Notes under the pieces: generated by a model | Told to the model about the DNA's origin: nothing | What the model saw: only the letters and a program-made list of their open reading frames with translations | Database searches by the model: none | Shown: one piece after another, positions 1 to 5,453 of the stretch | How positions within the stretch are numbered: the stretch's first letter is position 1 | Layout of the letters: each line of letters starts with the position of its first letter | Assembly (NCBI GenBank): GCA_030669445.1 | Contig: DAOVDP010000092.1 | Span: 1-5,453, forward strand | DNA length: 5,453 nt | Direction: 5' to 3' | From: Candidatus Latescibacterota bacterium | GTDB taxonomy: Bacteria > Latescibacterota > MVCY01 | Program-made: the position numbers and the translations under genes

Positions 1-1
1 A

Positions 2-25
2 GGGACAATAGCTGTGGTTTACTGA
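2..25 (+). CDS. C-terminal end of an upstream secreted paralog (partial)
   Basis: Only seven codons and a TGA stop are visible. They read GTIAVVY, which closely matches the ends of the two complete genes in this window (QTIAVVY and RTVGVVY, both also followed by TGA). The shared tail is the last beta-strand of a FlgD-like C-terminal Ig domain in those proteins. This is therefore most likely the end of another member of the same family, directly upstream and in the same direction. The body of the gene lies outside the window, so nothing can be said about its other domains. The tail is short, but a chance in-frame match ending exactly at a stop just before a paralog is unlikely. Confidence 0.75.
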   Translation, partial: GTIAVVY

Positions 26-36
26 AGCTGATAAAT

Positions 37-64
37 AGGGCATTTGTTTGAAGGAATGTCCCCT
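37..64 (+). other. Possible imperfect stem-loop in the first spacer
   Basis: AGGG+CATT at 37-44 can pair with AATG at 55-58 and CCCT at 61-64. This makes an 8-bp stem with a 2-base bulge (59-60) and a loop of about 10 bases. It lies just after the upstream stop codon, where a terminator or a processed mRNA 3' end could sit. No T-tract follows directly (the nearest, TTTTT at 86-90, is 21 bases away), so a classical intrinsic terminator is not supported. It may be chance. Confidence 0.25.
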
Positions 65-103
65 TGATCGGGAAGGACCAAGCAGTTTTTAGAATGAACA
101 GTT

Positions 104-108
104 AAGGT
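104..108 (+). promoter_or_regulatory. Ribosome binding site of the 116 gene
   Basis: AAGGT lies 7 bases before the ATG at 116. An in-frame TGA at 95-97 with no other start codon between them fixes this ATG as the most upstream possible start. Confidence 0.6.
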
Positions 109-115
109 AACAAAG

Positions 116-2368
116 ATGAAAAGATGCTCCATAGTAGAAAAGGTCCTGATATTTTTAGGCCTGTGCTTCTATGCAATTAGTGGTGTGGTAATTGGAGAGG
201 TGGGGGCTGAGGTTAAGACTTGGAGTGTGGGTGGCGAAAGGTATCCCTGGGCCGAGTTGGGTATGCTGACTGCCTTTGACGATGCCACCAGCCTCGGAGC
301 CATTCAACCCATACAGTTTCATCCCGACGAAAATATCGTCTTGTGTGATGAGATGCCTGGGAACATCTATATTAACAGGATCCTGGGAAAGAGGTGCTAT
401 TTCCAGGCTGCTCCGCCAGATCCCTTCTTCAAGAAAGGTGAGAACCCACGTTCCTGGTATACTACGACAGGGTATTATTTGGAAGGTTATAGGCTTGTGG
501 ATGGGAATGTCCAGAGCATGTTTGTCAGGACAAACCCCAATTATTTGCATTTTCTTGGGGACTTTTACACCATTGATACCGGTGTTACTGTCCCGGCGAA
601 CAGAGTGGTGTTCTATCCCCCGCAGGAGGGTATAGATGCAATGGGGATACCTTTTGCAGAGAGGTATATCAGGGGATATGAGCTGTCAATGTGCGTCACC
701 GAACCAGAGTTCTTCAGAAGTGAGAGGGAATACCATATTCTGGAACAGACATTGGCTCGAGTTCCTCAAAACTTCGACAGTGTGACGGAGGTGAAGTTCC
801 CTTTGCAAGCCCTGCGATTCTTGAGGCTGCTAAATACTGGTGACTCCCCTCATATAATTGCAGAGCTGGAACTTTACGGTGAGGGGTTCGCGCCTCTGAC
901 GACGTATGTGTCTGAGATAATCGATCTGGGTAAACCGGTAAATTTGGGAAAGTTGAACTGGCAGATGACAAGGCTGAAGGCAGTGACAGAAGTGCTGCCG
1001 GCAATAACAGAGAAAGGGAAACTAATACCCATAGAATACAAGGAAATAGCTGGAGAGATGATTCCCACGATAACAGAGAACGGAACAGAAGTGATACTGA
1101 AAATAGAACGCGGAGTGGTAGTGGAGAAGAGAAAGAATGGGACAACGGAGAAGACAAGTATAGAGCTTTTCGAGGTTCACAGAGTGATAGACGTGATCCC
1201 CGATGCCGACGCTCCCGTTTGGATGGAGGTGCAGACAAGGAGCGGGAGGGACGATTCTCCTCTTGTCTATCACATGATCAATGACATGGGGGGAGAGACT
1301 GTTATCAGGGGTGAAGACCGGGAGGAGATGGAGAGAAAATACGAGGAGTTATTGGGGGCACCTCAATATTATTGGCAGCCGACACGTCCGGGGATGAGGG
1401 GTTCCATCACTTATGACACGGAGAACTGGAGCTCCTGGTCTGTACCTTATTTGGAGTCGGGTGAACAGATCAGGTCACCAGGCCCTCGCAGGTATTTTCA
1501 GTTTCGGATCACCCTGAGGAGCGACTCCTTCTGGCACTTTGGCAGGATTGACTCCTTGTCTTTTGAGCATTCTCCGGTTTTGGCCGATACTGTCTTAGGG
1601 GAGATCGCTGTTTTAGGCGATCCTAATCCCCCAGAGGGGGTAGCTGAGGTCTTTGCCGGTCATCTCACCACCTTCACCTATGATGTCCGGGCTGTGTTTG
1701 CTCCCCGGAGTCGGGGTGGTTTCGATGCTTTAGGGATCGCTATGCCCTCTGAGGTTACCTTCAACAAGTTGGAGATGGGGAGTCCTTTGGTGCCGGTCAC
1801 CCCTGCCAGTGTGGACACCTCTGATTCCAAAGTGCTAACTGTTTATCTTCCGCACAAAGTCACCCGCATCAAGAACGATCCGATCCGGCTGACATTTGAC
1901 ACTACGGTGTTGACTCACACCGCATATTTCATTGGTCAGGTGTTTGACACTGAGGGTGTTGATTTGTCTCAGGACATCGAGGCGGGCAATGCCAGAGATG
2001 AGGTTTCCACCGACAAGCTTAAGGTTCTGGCCTCTGGGGCATCCCTTGAAAAGAGTCTGGCCTCTGTTGCGGTCTCCCCCAATCCGATAACTCCCAACGG
2101 CGATGGGCAAAATGATCAGGCAACGATCTCTTACGTGCTTCTTCGGTTAACAGGAGAGGCTGAAGTGAACATAGGGATATATGATCTTTCAGGCAGTGAG
2201 GTTTGGGGGGTGTCGTCGAAGAAGGAGACCGGCAGATACACTGAGGTGTGGAATGGGAGCAATAATGATGGTGGTCTTGTCCCTCCTGGGGTTTACATCT
2301 GCAAGGTGTCTGCCGATACTGATGCCGGTGCTTTCGAGGAGGCGCAGACGATAGCCGTTGTCTATTGA
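116..2368 (+). CDS. Secreted discoidin-like / FlgD Ig-like multidomain protein
   Basis: A 750-residue exported protein, probably surface-bound. Residues 1-31 are a Sec signal peptide (KR near the start, hydrophobic 10-27, likely cleavage after VGA31); there is no lipobox. Residues 32-147 are unrecognised. Residues 148-256 resemble a discoidin-like sandwich (IDTG..VPANRVVFY, ALRFLRLL, AELELYGEGF) and align with the second discoidin module of the next gene. Residues 263-490 are the shared core: IDLGK at 269-273, TRSG 374-377, MRG 427-429, WSSWS 438-442, SPGPRRY 454-460, GEI 495-497. Residues 283-366 are an insert missing from the paralog. An Ig-like stretch spans about 515-610. The FlgD/CHU_C-like domain is 648-750, with TPNGDGQND 659-667, IYDLSG 688-693 and VPPGVYICK 722-730. 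No enzyme motif is seen, so a binding or structural role is inferred. The discoidin assignment here is weaker than in the downstream paralog. Confidence 0.88.
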   Translation: MKRCSIVEKVLIFLGLCFYAISGVVIGEVGAEVKTWSVGGERYPWAELGMLTAFDDATSLGAIQPIQFHPDENIVLCDEMPGNIYINRILGKRCYFQAAPPDPFFKKGENPRSWYTTTGYYLEGYRLVDGNVQSMFVRTNPNYLHFLGDFYTIDTGVTVPANRVVFYPPQEGIDAMGIPFAERYIRGYELSMCVTEPEFFRSEREYHILEQTLARVPQNFDSVTEVKFPLQALRFLRLLNTGDSPHIIAELELYGEGFAPLTTYVSEIIDLGKPVNLGKLNWQMTRLKAVTEVLPAITEKGKLIPIEYKEIAGEMIPTITENGTEVILKIERGVVVEKRKNGTTEKTSIELFEVHRVIDVIPDADAPVWMEVQTRSGRDDSPLVYHMINDMGGETVIRGEDREEMERKYEELLGAPQYYWQPTRPGMRGSITYDTENWSSWSVPYLESGEQIRSPGPRRYFQFRITLRSDSFWHFGRIDSLSFEHSPVLADTVLGEIAVLGDPNPPEGVAEVFAGHLTTFTYDVRAVFAPRSRGGFDALGIAMPSEVTFNKLEMGSPLVPVTPASVDTSDSKVLTVYLPHKVTRIKNDPIRLTFDTTVLTHTAYFIGQVFDTEGVDLSQDIEAGNARDEVSTDKLKVLASGASLEKSLASVAVSPNPITPNGDGQNDQATISYVLLRLTGEAEVNIGIYDLSGSEVWGVSSKKETGRYTEVWNGSNNDGGLVPPGVYICKVSADTDAGAFEEAQTIAVVY
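962..1213 (+). repeat. In-frame insert with an internal ITE(K/N)G repeat, absent from the paralog
   Basis: Residues 283-366 interrupt the core between LGKLNW and the APVWMEVQTRSG strand; the paralog passes directly from ITSIEWVADTPLG to TRLKIRSRSG. The insert is rich in Lys, Glu, Ile and Val. It contains two similar units, PAITEKGKLIPIE and PTITENGTEVILK, whose shared 11 bases ATAACAGAGAA occur at 1004-1014 and 1070-1080, exactly 22 codons apart. The coding strand is markedly T-poor here: I count 25 T in 961-1160, against 22 T in only 60 bases at 1561-1620. Alternating hydrophobic and charged residues suggest beta-hairpins. The origin of the segment is unknown. Confidence 0.6.
2046..2365 (+). 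other. Region encoding the FlgD/CHU_C-like C-terminal Ig domain of the first paralog
   Basis: These codons give residues 644-750. Landmarks are SPNPITPNGDG (654-664), a VNIGIYDLSG strand pair (684-693), W712-N-G, PPGVY (723-727) and the terminal AVVY. The pattern matches the general plan of FlgD-like Ig domains and the C-terminal domains of type IX secretion cargo (PNPxxxNGDG, IYDxxG, W(D/N)G, GxYxxxV). It aligns with residues 779-874 of the downstream protein, including a Cys at the same position (C729 and C853) and a shared D(T/A)DAG. Confidence 0.75.
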
Positions 2369-2393
2369 AGTTGACATTATCGCATTTCCGTGC

Positions 2394-2427
2394 CATTGGG
2401 AGGAGCGTTAGCAACGAAGCAATCCCC
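2394..2427 (+). repeat. Dispersed-type GAAGCAAT hairpin repeat (probable)
   Basis: The core GGAGCGTTAGCAACGAAGC is framed by ATTG (2395-2398) and CAAT (2420-2423), which are complementary. Inside, CGTT (2406-2409) pairs with AACG (2413-2416) around a 3-base loop. From memory it closely resembles a short intergenic repeat of the form ATTGCGAGGAGC..GACGAAGCAATC that is abundant in many uncultured and some cultured bacteria. It has no coding capacity here. Its identity as a genome-wide repeat cannot be shown from one copy. Confidence 0.55.
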
Positions 2428-2462
2428 TTGTTTCTGGTAGGGGCGCACCGGTGTGTGCGCCC
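2424..2462 (+). repeat. GTAGGGGCG-type palindromic element
   Basis: GGGCGCAC (2441-2448) and GTGCGCCC (2455-2462) form a perfect 8-bp GC-rich stem with a 6-base loop. CCCCT (2424-2428) can instead pair with AGGGG (2439-2443), which would compete with that stem for three G residues. From memory, GGTAGGGGCG..CGCCC elements are frequent intergenic palindromes in several uncultured phyla and in cyanobacteria. No T-tract follows, so it is unlikely to be an intrinsic terminator, but the RNA hairpin could protect or separate the two parts of a shared mRNA. Confidence 0.55.
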
Positions 2463-2480
2463 AAAGTTGGGCTCGAAAAG

Positions 2481-2486
2481 AGGTGA
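2481..2486 (+). promoter_or_regulatory. Ribosome binding site of the 2493 gene
   Basis: AGGTGA lies 6 bases before the ATG at 2493. An in-frame TGA (2484-2486) lies inside this site, so no longer N-terminus is possible. Confidence 0.65.
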
Positions 2487-2492
2487 GAGTTA

Positions 2493-5117
2493 ATGGGAAG
2501 ATTGAAATCATACCGTTGTCTACTGGCATTGGGCATATTGCTATGTTTAAGCTCTTTTCTGAGTGTTGGCAGTGTGCGAGCGGGTACTTATCGCATATAT
2601 CGGAAGTCCCAGTGGGAGAAATGGGCTTTTCCCAAAGGAGTTGTAAAGCTGGAGGCCGACGGCAGGGTGAGCCTTGTCCGTCTCCATGCCAGAAAGGACA
2701 GCCTGAATGCTTGCCTGGACGCAGATGAGTTTAAGCACTGGAGTATCGCTAAGAAGGACACCGTTACCGGGGGTATAAAAGAGGCTCGTTCAAATAGATG
2801 GGACGCTGGGAAGATTATAGACGGTGATTACAACACTTGCTGGAGTCCTGACCCGAGGGACGATTTGGAGGATTGGTGGATCGAAGTTGATCTGGGCCGT
2901 GCGGTGGCCGTAACAGAAGTCAGGCTGGTGTTCGCTGATAAAGAGGGCGCCAGGCCATTCAGGGACTTCAGGGTATACAAGTCTGATGGAACACTGATAT
3001 ATCCAGGTTCGCCCATAGTTGAATATACACTCATAGGGAAAACTACCAGGCCGAATACAAGCTCGGTTGTGAGCTATAAGCTTGGCTTCAGCAAGGCCGA
3101 TACTACCAGTGCAGGAGGTGAGGTGACGCGGGCGCTTGACTTTGACCAGGTACAGTATGTCAGGGTCATTCTCGACTCTAAACTCGACTCCAAAGGAAGC
3201 GAGAATCCTGCGCTGGCTGAGTTGGAGGTCTACACGTTGGGTGACAATATTGCCCTGGGGACTGATCAACGCGGTGGGAGTTTGGTGGTCCACTGTTATG
3301 AGACGAGTGGCCATCACCTGAACGATGGGGATCTGACCACAAATTGGATATTCCCGACCCTGACAGATGAGACTTGGGACAAAGGCCGCTCCACGGACCC
3401 AGATGCAGGGCCATATTTTGAGTGGGACTTAGGTAACCTGTTCTGGCTGAACCAAATCGTGCTCTGGTTTGGGGGCCCCGGCTTTGCTATGGGTAGATAT
3501 GGGTCTGCTACTTATGCTGAGGGTTATATTATTGCAACCTCTGATGGGTCGAAGACAACGGAGGGAAAGTTCGATTATGAATTGTTAGCCGATGTATACA
3601 ACAGGGACATACCTTATCAGTATAACTTCAGCCACGAGTTTGAACGCCGTAAGGCACGCTATATCTTCTTCCGGCACGCCCACGGAATAGGCAACTGGGT
3701 TTCAAGGCCATCCTTCGGTGCCCTGTTGCACCAGATACAGATCTTCGGTGAGGGCTATCCCCCAGGTGTGACTTTAACCTCCGACTTTATAGACCTCGGG
3801 AAAGCGAAGAATATAACCAGCATAGAATGGGTTGCGGATACTCCATTAGGGACAAGGCTCAAGATTCGATCAAGGTCAGGCGACAGGATGGAGGTTGTGA
3901 AACACTGGTATAATCATTGGGCGCAGGAGATTACTGAGGCGGCATACTACAAGTTGCCCCCCCCTATGCGGGGGAAGATCACGGAGGAGATCCGACTGCC
4001 GGATTGGAGCTCCTGGAGTCAGGTGTATGACTGGTCGGGGCAGAGCTTTCTTTCTCCCAGTCCCAGGAGATACACACTACTGGAGATGACCCTGGTCTCG
4101 GATAACCCAGATACCTGCCTGACTCTAAACTCGCTGTCCATCAATTACACCGACCCGTTGATAAAAAGCGTCATGGGCGAGATCACCCCAAGGGCCGTTC
4201 CAGCAGATGTAGTGAAGGATTTTGTGTATACGGTTTCCTCGCTTCGGGGGTATGGGGACACCGGGTTTGACCGGGTAATGATCAATGTCCCCTCTCCAGT
4301 GGATTCCTCGGACGTTTTCCTCAGGGTGAACGGGGTTTCTGTCCCTCCGAAATCTGTTATCGCGGGGGACGACTCCTTAGTGGTTGATATTGCTGAGATC
4401 GTGCAAGCTCATCGGGTGACTATGCGGGAGGGTACCATAAGGAAGGGACTCACCACTTTCGTTGTTCGAGAGGATCTCCTGATCGCAGGCAGGGATACCT
4501 TGGCTTTGTATGGGGCCCCTGTCACCATCCAGGGAAGTAGGGTGACTATAGGGCGCACGCGCCTAACGGTTCGAGGCGGTTCTGTGATCGTTGCTGATTC
4601 AACCCTTTTGTCAGGGACAATAACGCTTGAAGGGGATTCGTTGGTGGTTCACAATGACCCTGTGGAGATTGGGTTCAAATGTCGGTTCATCGAAAATTGC
4701 ACGCTTCTCGATGCGTTTGTAGGCAATTCAGCAAAACCAGGTCTTTGGCAGAGGATCGACCCTGTGCGAAGGGAAGCAACCACTGTTGCCCTGCCGTCAC
4801 TGCCAGCCAGCGATAATTTGATCGGCAATCTCTCTATTACTCCCAGGATAATCACCCCGAACGGCGATGGTGCAAACGACGAGATGACTGTCAGCTTCAG
4901 CGTATTCAAAGTAAACAAACCAGCGAAAGTGACGATCTATGATCTGCGAGGAGAAGTGATCAAGGAGTTGGAATCGGCATCAGGAAATTCTTATGTCTGG
5001 GGTGGTTGGGATAGTTCAGGAGAGAGAGTTGCACCTGGGATTTATGTCTGTCAGATTCACGTGGATGCCGATGCTGGTGATAATACTGCCACCCGAACAG
5101 TGGGAGTTGTCTATTGA
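2493..5117 (+). CDS. Secreted two-discoidin / FlgD Ig-like multidomain protein
   Basis: An 874-residue exported protein paralogous to its upstream neighbour. Residues 1-30 are a Sec signal peptide (hydrophobic 9-25, likely cleavage after VRA30). Residues 84-250 are a clear F5/8 type C (discoidin) domain: KIIDGDYNTCWSP 107-119, WWIEVDLG 128-135, then LAELEVYTLG 241-250. Residues 251-421 are a second, more diverged one: NIALG 252-256, LNDGD 276-280, FEWDLG 309-314, ending QIFGEGY. The shared core follows: IDLGK 433-437, RSRSG 459-463, MRGKI 492-496, WSSWS 505-509, SPSPRRY 521-527, GEI 562-564. An Ig-like part with TGFDR (590-594) is split by a beta-repeat insert (about 633-714). The FlgD/CHU_C-like domain is 779-874 (TPNGDGAND 788-796, IYDLRG 815-820, VAPGIYVC 846-853). 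Discoidin domains commonly bind glycans or surfaces; the ligand here is unknown. No catalytic motif is seen. Confidence 0.92.
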   Translation: MGRLKSYRCLLALGILLCLSSFLSVGSVRAGTYRIYRKSQWEKWAFPKGVVKLEADGRVSLVRLHARKDSLNACLDADEFKHWSIAKKDTVTGGIKEARSNRWDAGKIIDGDYNTCWSPDPRDDLEDWWIEVDLGRAVAVTEVRLVFADKEGARPFRDFRVYKSDGTLIYPGSPIVEYTLIGKTTRPNTSSVVSYKLGFSKADTTSAGGEVTRALDFDQVQYVRVILDSKLDSKGSENPALAELEVYTLGDNIALGTDQRGGSLVVHCYETSGHHLNDGDLTTNWIFPTLTDETWDKGRSTDPDAGPYFEWDLGNLFWLNQIVLWFGGPGFAMGRYGSATYAEGYIIATSDGSKTTEGKFDYELLADVYNRDIPYQYNFSHEFERRKARYIFFRHAHGIGNWVSRPSFGALLHQIQIFGEGYPPGVTLTSDFIDLGKAKNITSIEWVADTPLGTRLKIRSRSGDRMEVVKHWYNHWAQEITEAAYYKLPPPMRGKITEEIRLPDWSSWSQVYDWSGQSFLSPSPRRYTLLEMTLVSDNPDTCLTLNSLSINYTDPLIKSVMGEITPRAVPADVVKDFVYTVSSLRGYGDTGFDRVMINVPSPVDSSDVFLRVNGVSVPPKSVIAGDDSLVVDIAEIVQAHRVTMREGTIRKGLTTFVVREDLLIAGRDTLALYGAPVTIQGSRVTIGRTRLTVRGGSVIVADSTLLSGTITLEGDSLVVHNDPVEIGFKCRFIENCTLLDAFVGNSAKPGLWQRIDPVRREATTVALPSLPASDNLIGNLSITPRIITPNGDGANDEMTVSFSVFKVNKPAKVTIYDLRGEVIKELESASGNSYVWGGWDSSGERVAPGIYVCQIHVDADAGDNTATRTVGVVY
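4389..4634 (+). repeat. In-frame beta-repeat insert with heptad pattern, absent from the paralog
   Basis: Residues 633-714 have no counterpart in the upstream paralog, which runs from LTVYL to NDPIRLTF with about a dozen residues between. Here the same two landmarks, DSLVV and NDPVEIGF, are about 90 residues apart, and a DSLVV motif occurs on both sides of the insert (627-631 and 715-719). Four successive 7-residue units are visible at 676-703: PVTIQGS, RVTIGRT, RLTVRGG, SVIVADS. The 10-mer GGGTGACTAT recurs at 4414-4423 and 4540-4549, 42 codons apart, both encoding RVT(M/I). The pattern suggests stacked short beta-strands. Confidence 0.6.
4827..5114 (+). other. Region encoding the FlgD/CHU_C-like C-terminal Ig domain of the second paralog
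   Basis: These codons give residues 779-874. They contain ITPRIITPNGDGAND, VTIYDLRG, W839-D-S-S-G, APGIYVCQ and the terminal VGVVY. The last 12 coding bases GTTGTCTATTGA (5106-5117) are identical to those ending the upstream gene (2357-2368). Confidence 0.75.
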
Positions 5118-5215
5118 GGATGGCATTGGAATATGGTATTCGGTTTAACTTACGGGAATTCATGGCTCTTACGCACTTGCCACGAGCTATCTTTGAACTA
5201 ACTGTTAATTAAGAC

Positions 5216-5221
5216 AAGGAG
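5216..5221 (+). promoter_or_regulatory. Strong ribosome binding site of the 5229 gene
   Basis: AAGGAG, 7 bases before the ATG at 5229. It is the best Shine-Dalgarno match in the window. With the in-frame TAA at 5199-5201 it fixes the start and supports the partial reading frame that follows. Confidence 0.8.
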
Positions 5222-5228
5222 TGGTGCT

Positions 5229-5453
5229 ATGAAGAGAATATGCAAGATCTCGGTCTTGCTCCCTCGCCTGCTGAATAGGGTTTGTTTAACAGGGCTGGGG
5301 GTGGCATTCATACTTAGCTGGGCAACGGCTTCAGTAGCCCAGTCGAGGGCCAGTTATAACCCTCTTGTGCCAACAGGGCCTCATATAATAGCTGAAGCTC
5401 TCGATCCAACCTTGATTAAGTGGTATCTCCCCCAGGAGTTGTATCGTGAATAC
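5229..5453 (+). CDS. N-terminus of another secreted protein (partial, runs off the window)
   Basis: The first 75 codons are open to the window edge with no stop. Residues 1-37 look like a long Sec signal peptide: several basic residues (K2, R3, K6, R13, R17), a hydrophobic stretch at about 18-31, and likely SPase I cleavage after SVA37. The mature start reads QSRASYNPLVPTGPH and then IIAEALDPTLIKWYLPQELYREY, an aromatic-rich segment. I do not recognise the family with confidence. It does not align with the starts of the two preceding proteins, so it may be a different component rather than another copy. It follows the second paralog by 111 bases on the same strand, so co-transcription and export to the same compartment are plausible. 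Start choice rests on a very good ribosome binding site. Confidence 0.8.
   Translation, partial: MKRICKISVLLPRLLNRVCLTGLGVAFILSWATASVAQSRASYNPLVPTGPHIIAEALDPTLIKWYLPQELYREY

Noticed and set aside
714..1238. Long minus-strand open frame (174 codons), with two more overlapping minus-strand frames nearby (874-1068 and 1022-1273)
   Set aside because: They lie opposite the T-poor part of the first paralog, where few TTA, CTA or TCA triplets occur on the + strand, so antisense stops are rare by composition. The products are Leu/Ser/Pro-rich with no recognisable domain.
2371..2376. TTGACA, a perfect -35-like hexamer just after the first stop codon
   Set aside because: At 16-18 bases downstream the sequence is around CATTGG, with no -10-like hexamer, so a sigma-70 promoter is not supported.
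2453..2728. + strand open frame in another phase, starting at a GTG inside the palindrome
   Set aside because: It overlaps the signal peptide and start of the second paralog, has no ribosome binding site, and its product is low-complexity.
2790..3317. Minus-strand open frame of 175 codons
   Set aside because: It is entirely antisense to the best-supported discoidin domain in the window and shows no domain of its own.
3472..3479. GGGGCCCC palindrome, also present at 4512-4519
   Set aside because: Both copies fall inside coding sequence (GPG and GAP) and are explained by codon choice; there is no further shared sequence around them.
5129..5141. GAATA-TGG-TATTC stem-loop after the second paralog
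   Set aside because: A 5-bp AT-rich stem with a 3-base loop and no T-tract is too weak to call a terminator.
5177..5204. TTGCCA with TAACTG 16 bases downstream as a promoter for the 5229 gene
   Set aside because: Both hexamers are weak and this level of match is expected by chance in an AT-rich spacer.
5162..5212. 16-codon reading frame in the last spacer
   Set aside because: There is no good ribosome binding site, it is very short, and nothing in it is recognisable.

Overview
The window is a run of large secreted proteins encoded on the + strand of an uncultured-type bacterium. Two complete genes (116-2368, 750 aa; 2493-5117, 874 aa) lie between the last codons of an upstream gene (2-25) and the first 75 codons of a downstream gene (5229 to the window edge). 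The three readable N-termini are all Sec signal peptides. All three readable C-termini end in a closely related tail (..TIAVVY, ..TIAVVY, ..TVGVVY, each followed by TGA). There is no RNA gene, CRISPR array, transposase or minus-strand gene that I can support.

The two complete proteins are diverged paralogs. From N to C each has: a signal peptide; discoidin (F5/8 type C)-like beta-sandwich modules (one recognisable in the first protein, two in the second); a core with shared landmarks (xxIDLGK..N, RSG, MRG, WSSWS, SPxPRRY, GEI); an Ig-like stretch; and a FlgD/CHU_C-like C-terminal Ig domain opening with TPNGDGxND. Each carries an extra segment of about 80 residues that the other lacks, at different places: a charged, thymine-poor segment in the first, and a beta-rich heptad repeat in the second.

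Layout: 1-25 tail of the upstream gene; 26-115 spacer with a possible imperfect stem-loop; 116-2368 first paralog; 2369-2492 spacer holding two short hairpin-forming sequences that look like dispersed repeats; 2493-5117 second paralog; 5118-5228 spacer with no clear element except a strong ribosome binding site; 5229-5453 start of another secreted protein. Same orientation, spacers of 90-124 bases and no convincing terminator or promoter suggest co-transcription, but this is inference.

Organism: multidomain discoidin plus FlgD-like proteins of this type, with WSSWS/SPSPRRY cores, are familiar to me from uncultured lineages such as Latescibacterota, Poribacteria and other FCB-related phyla. 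The intergenic hairpins also look like those seen in such genomes. This placement is from memory of protein style, not from a search. The likely joint role is an exported or surface-attached set of carbohydrate- or matrix-binding proteins, with the shared C-terminal domain as a possible export or anchoring signal.
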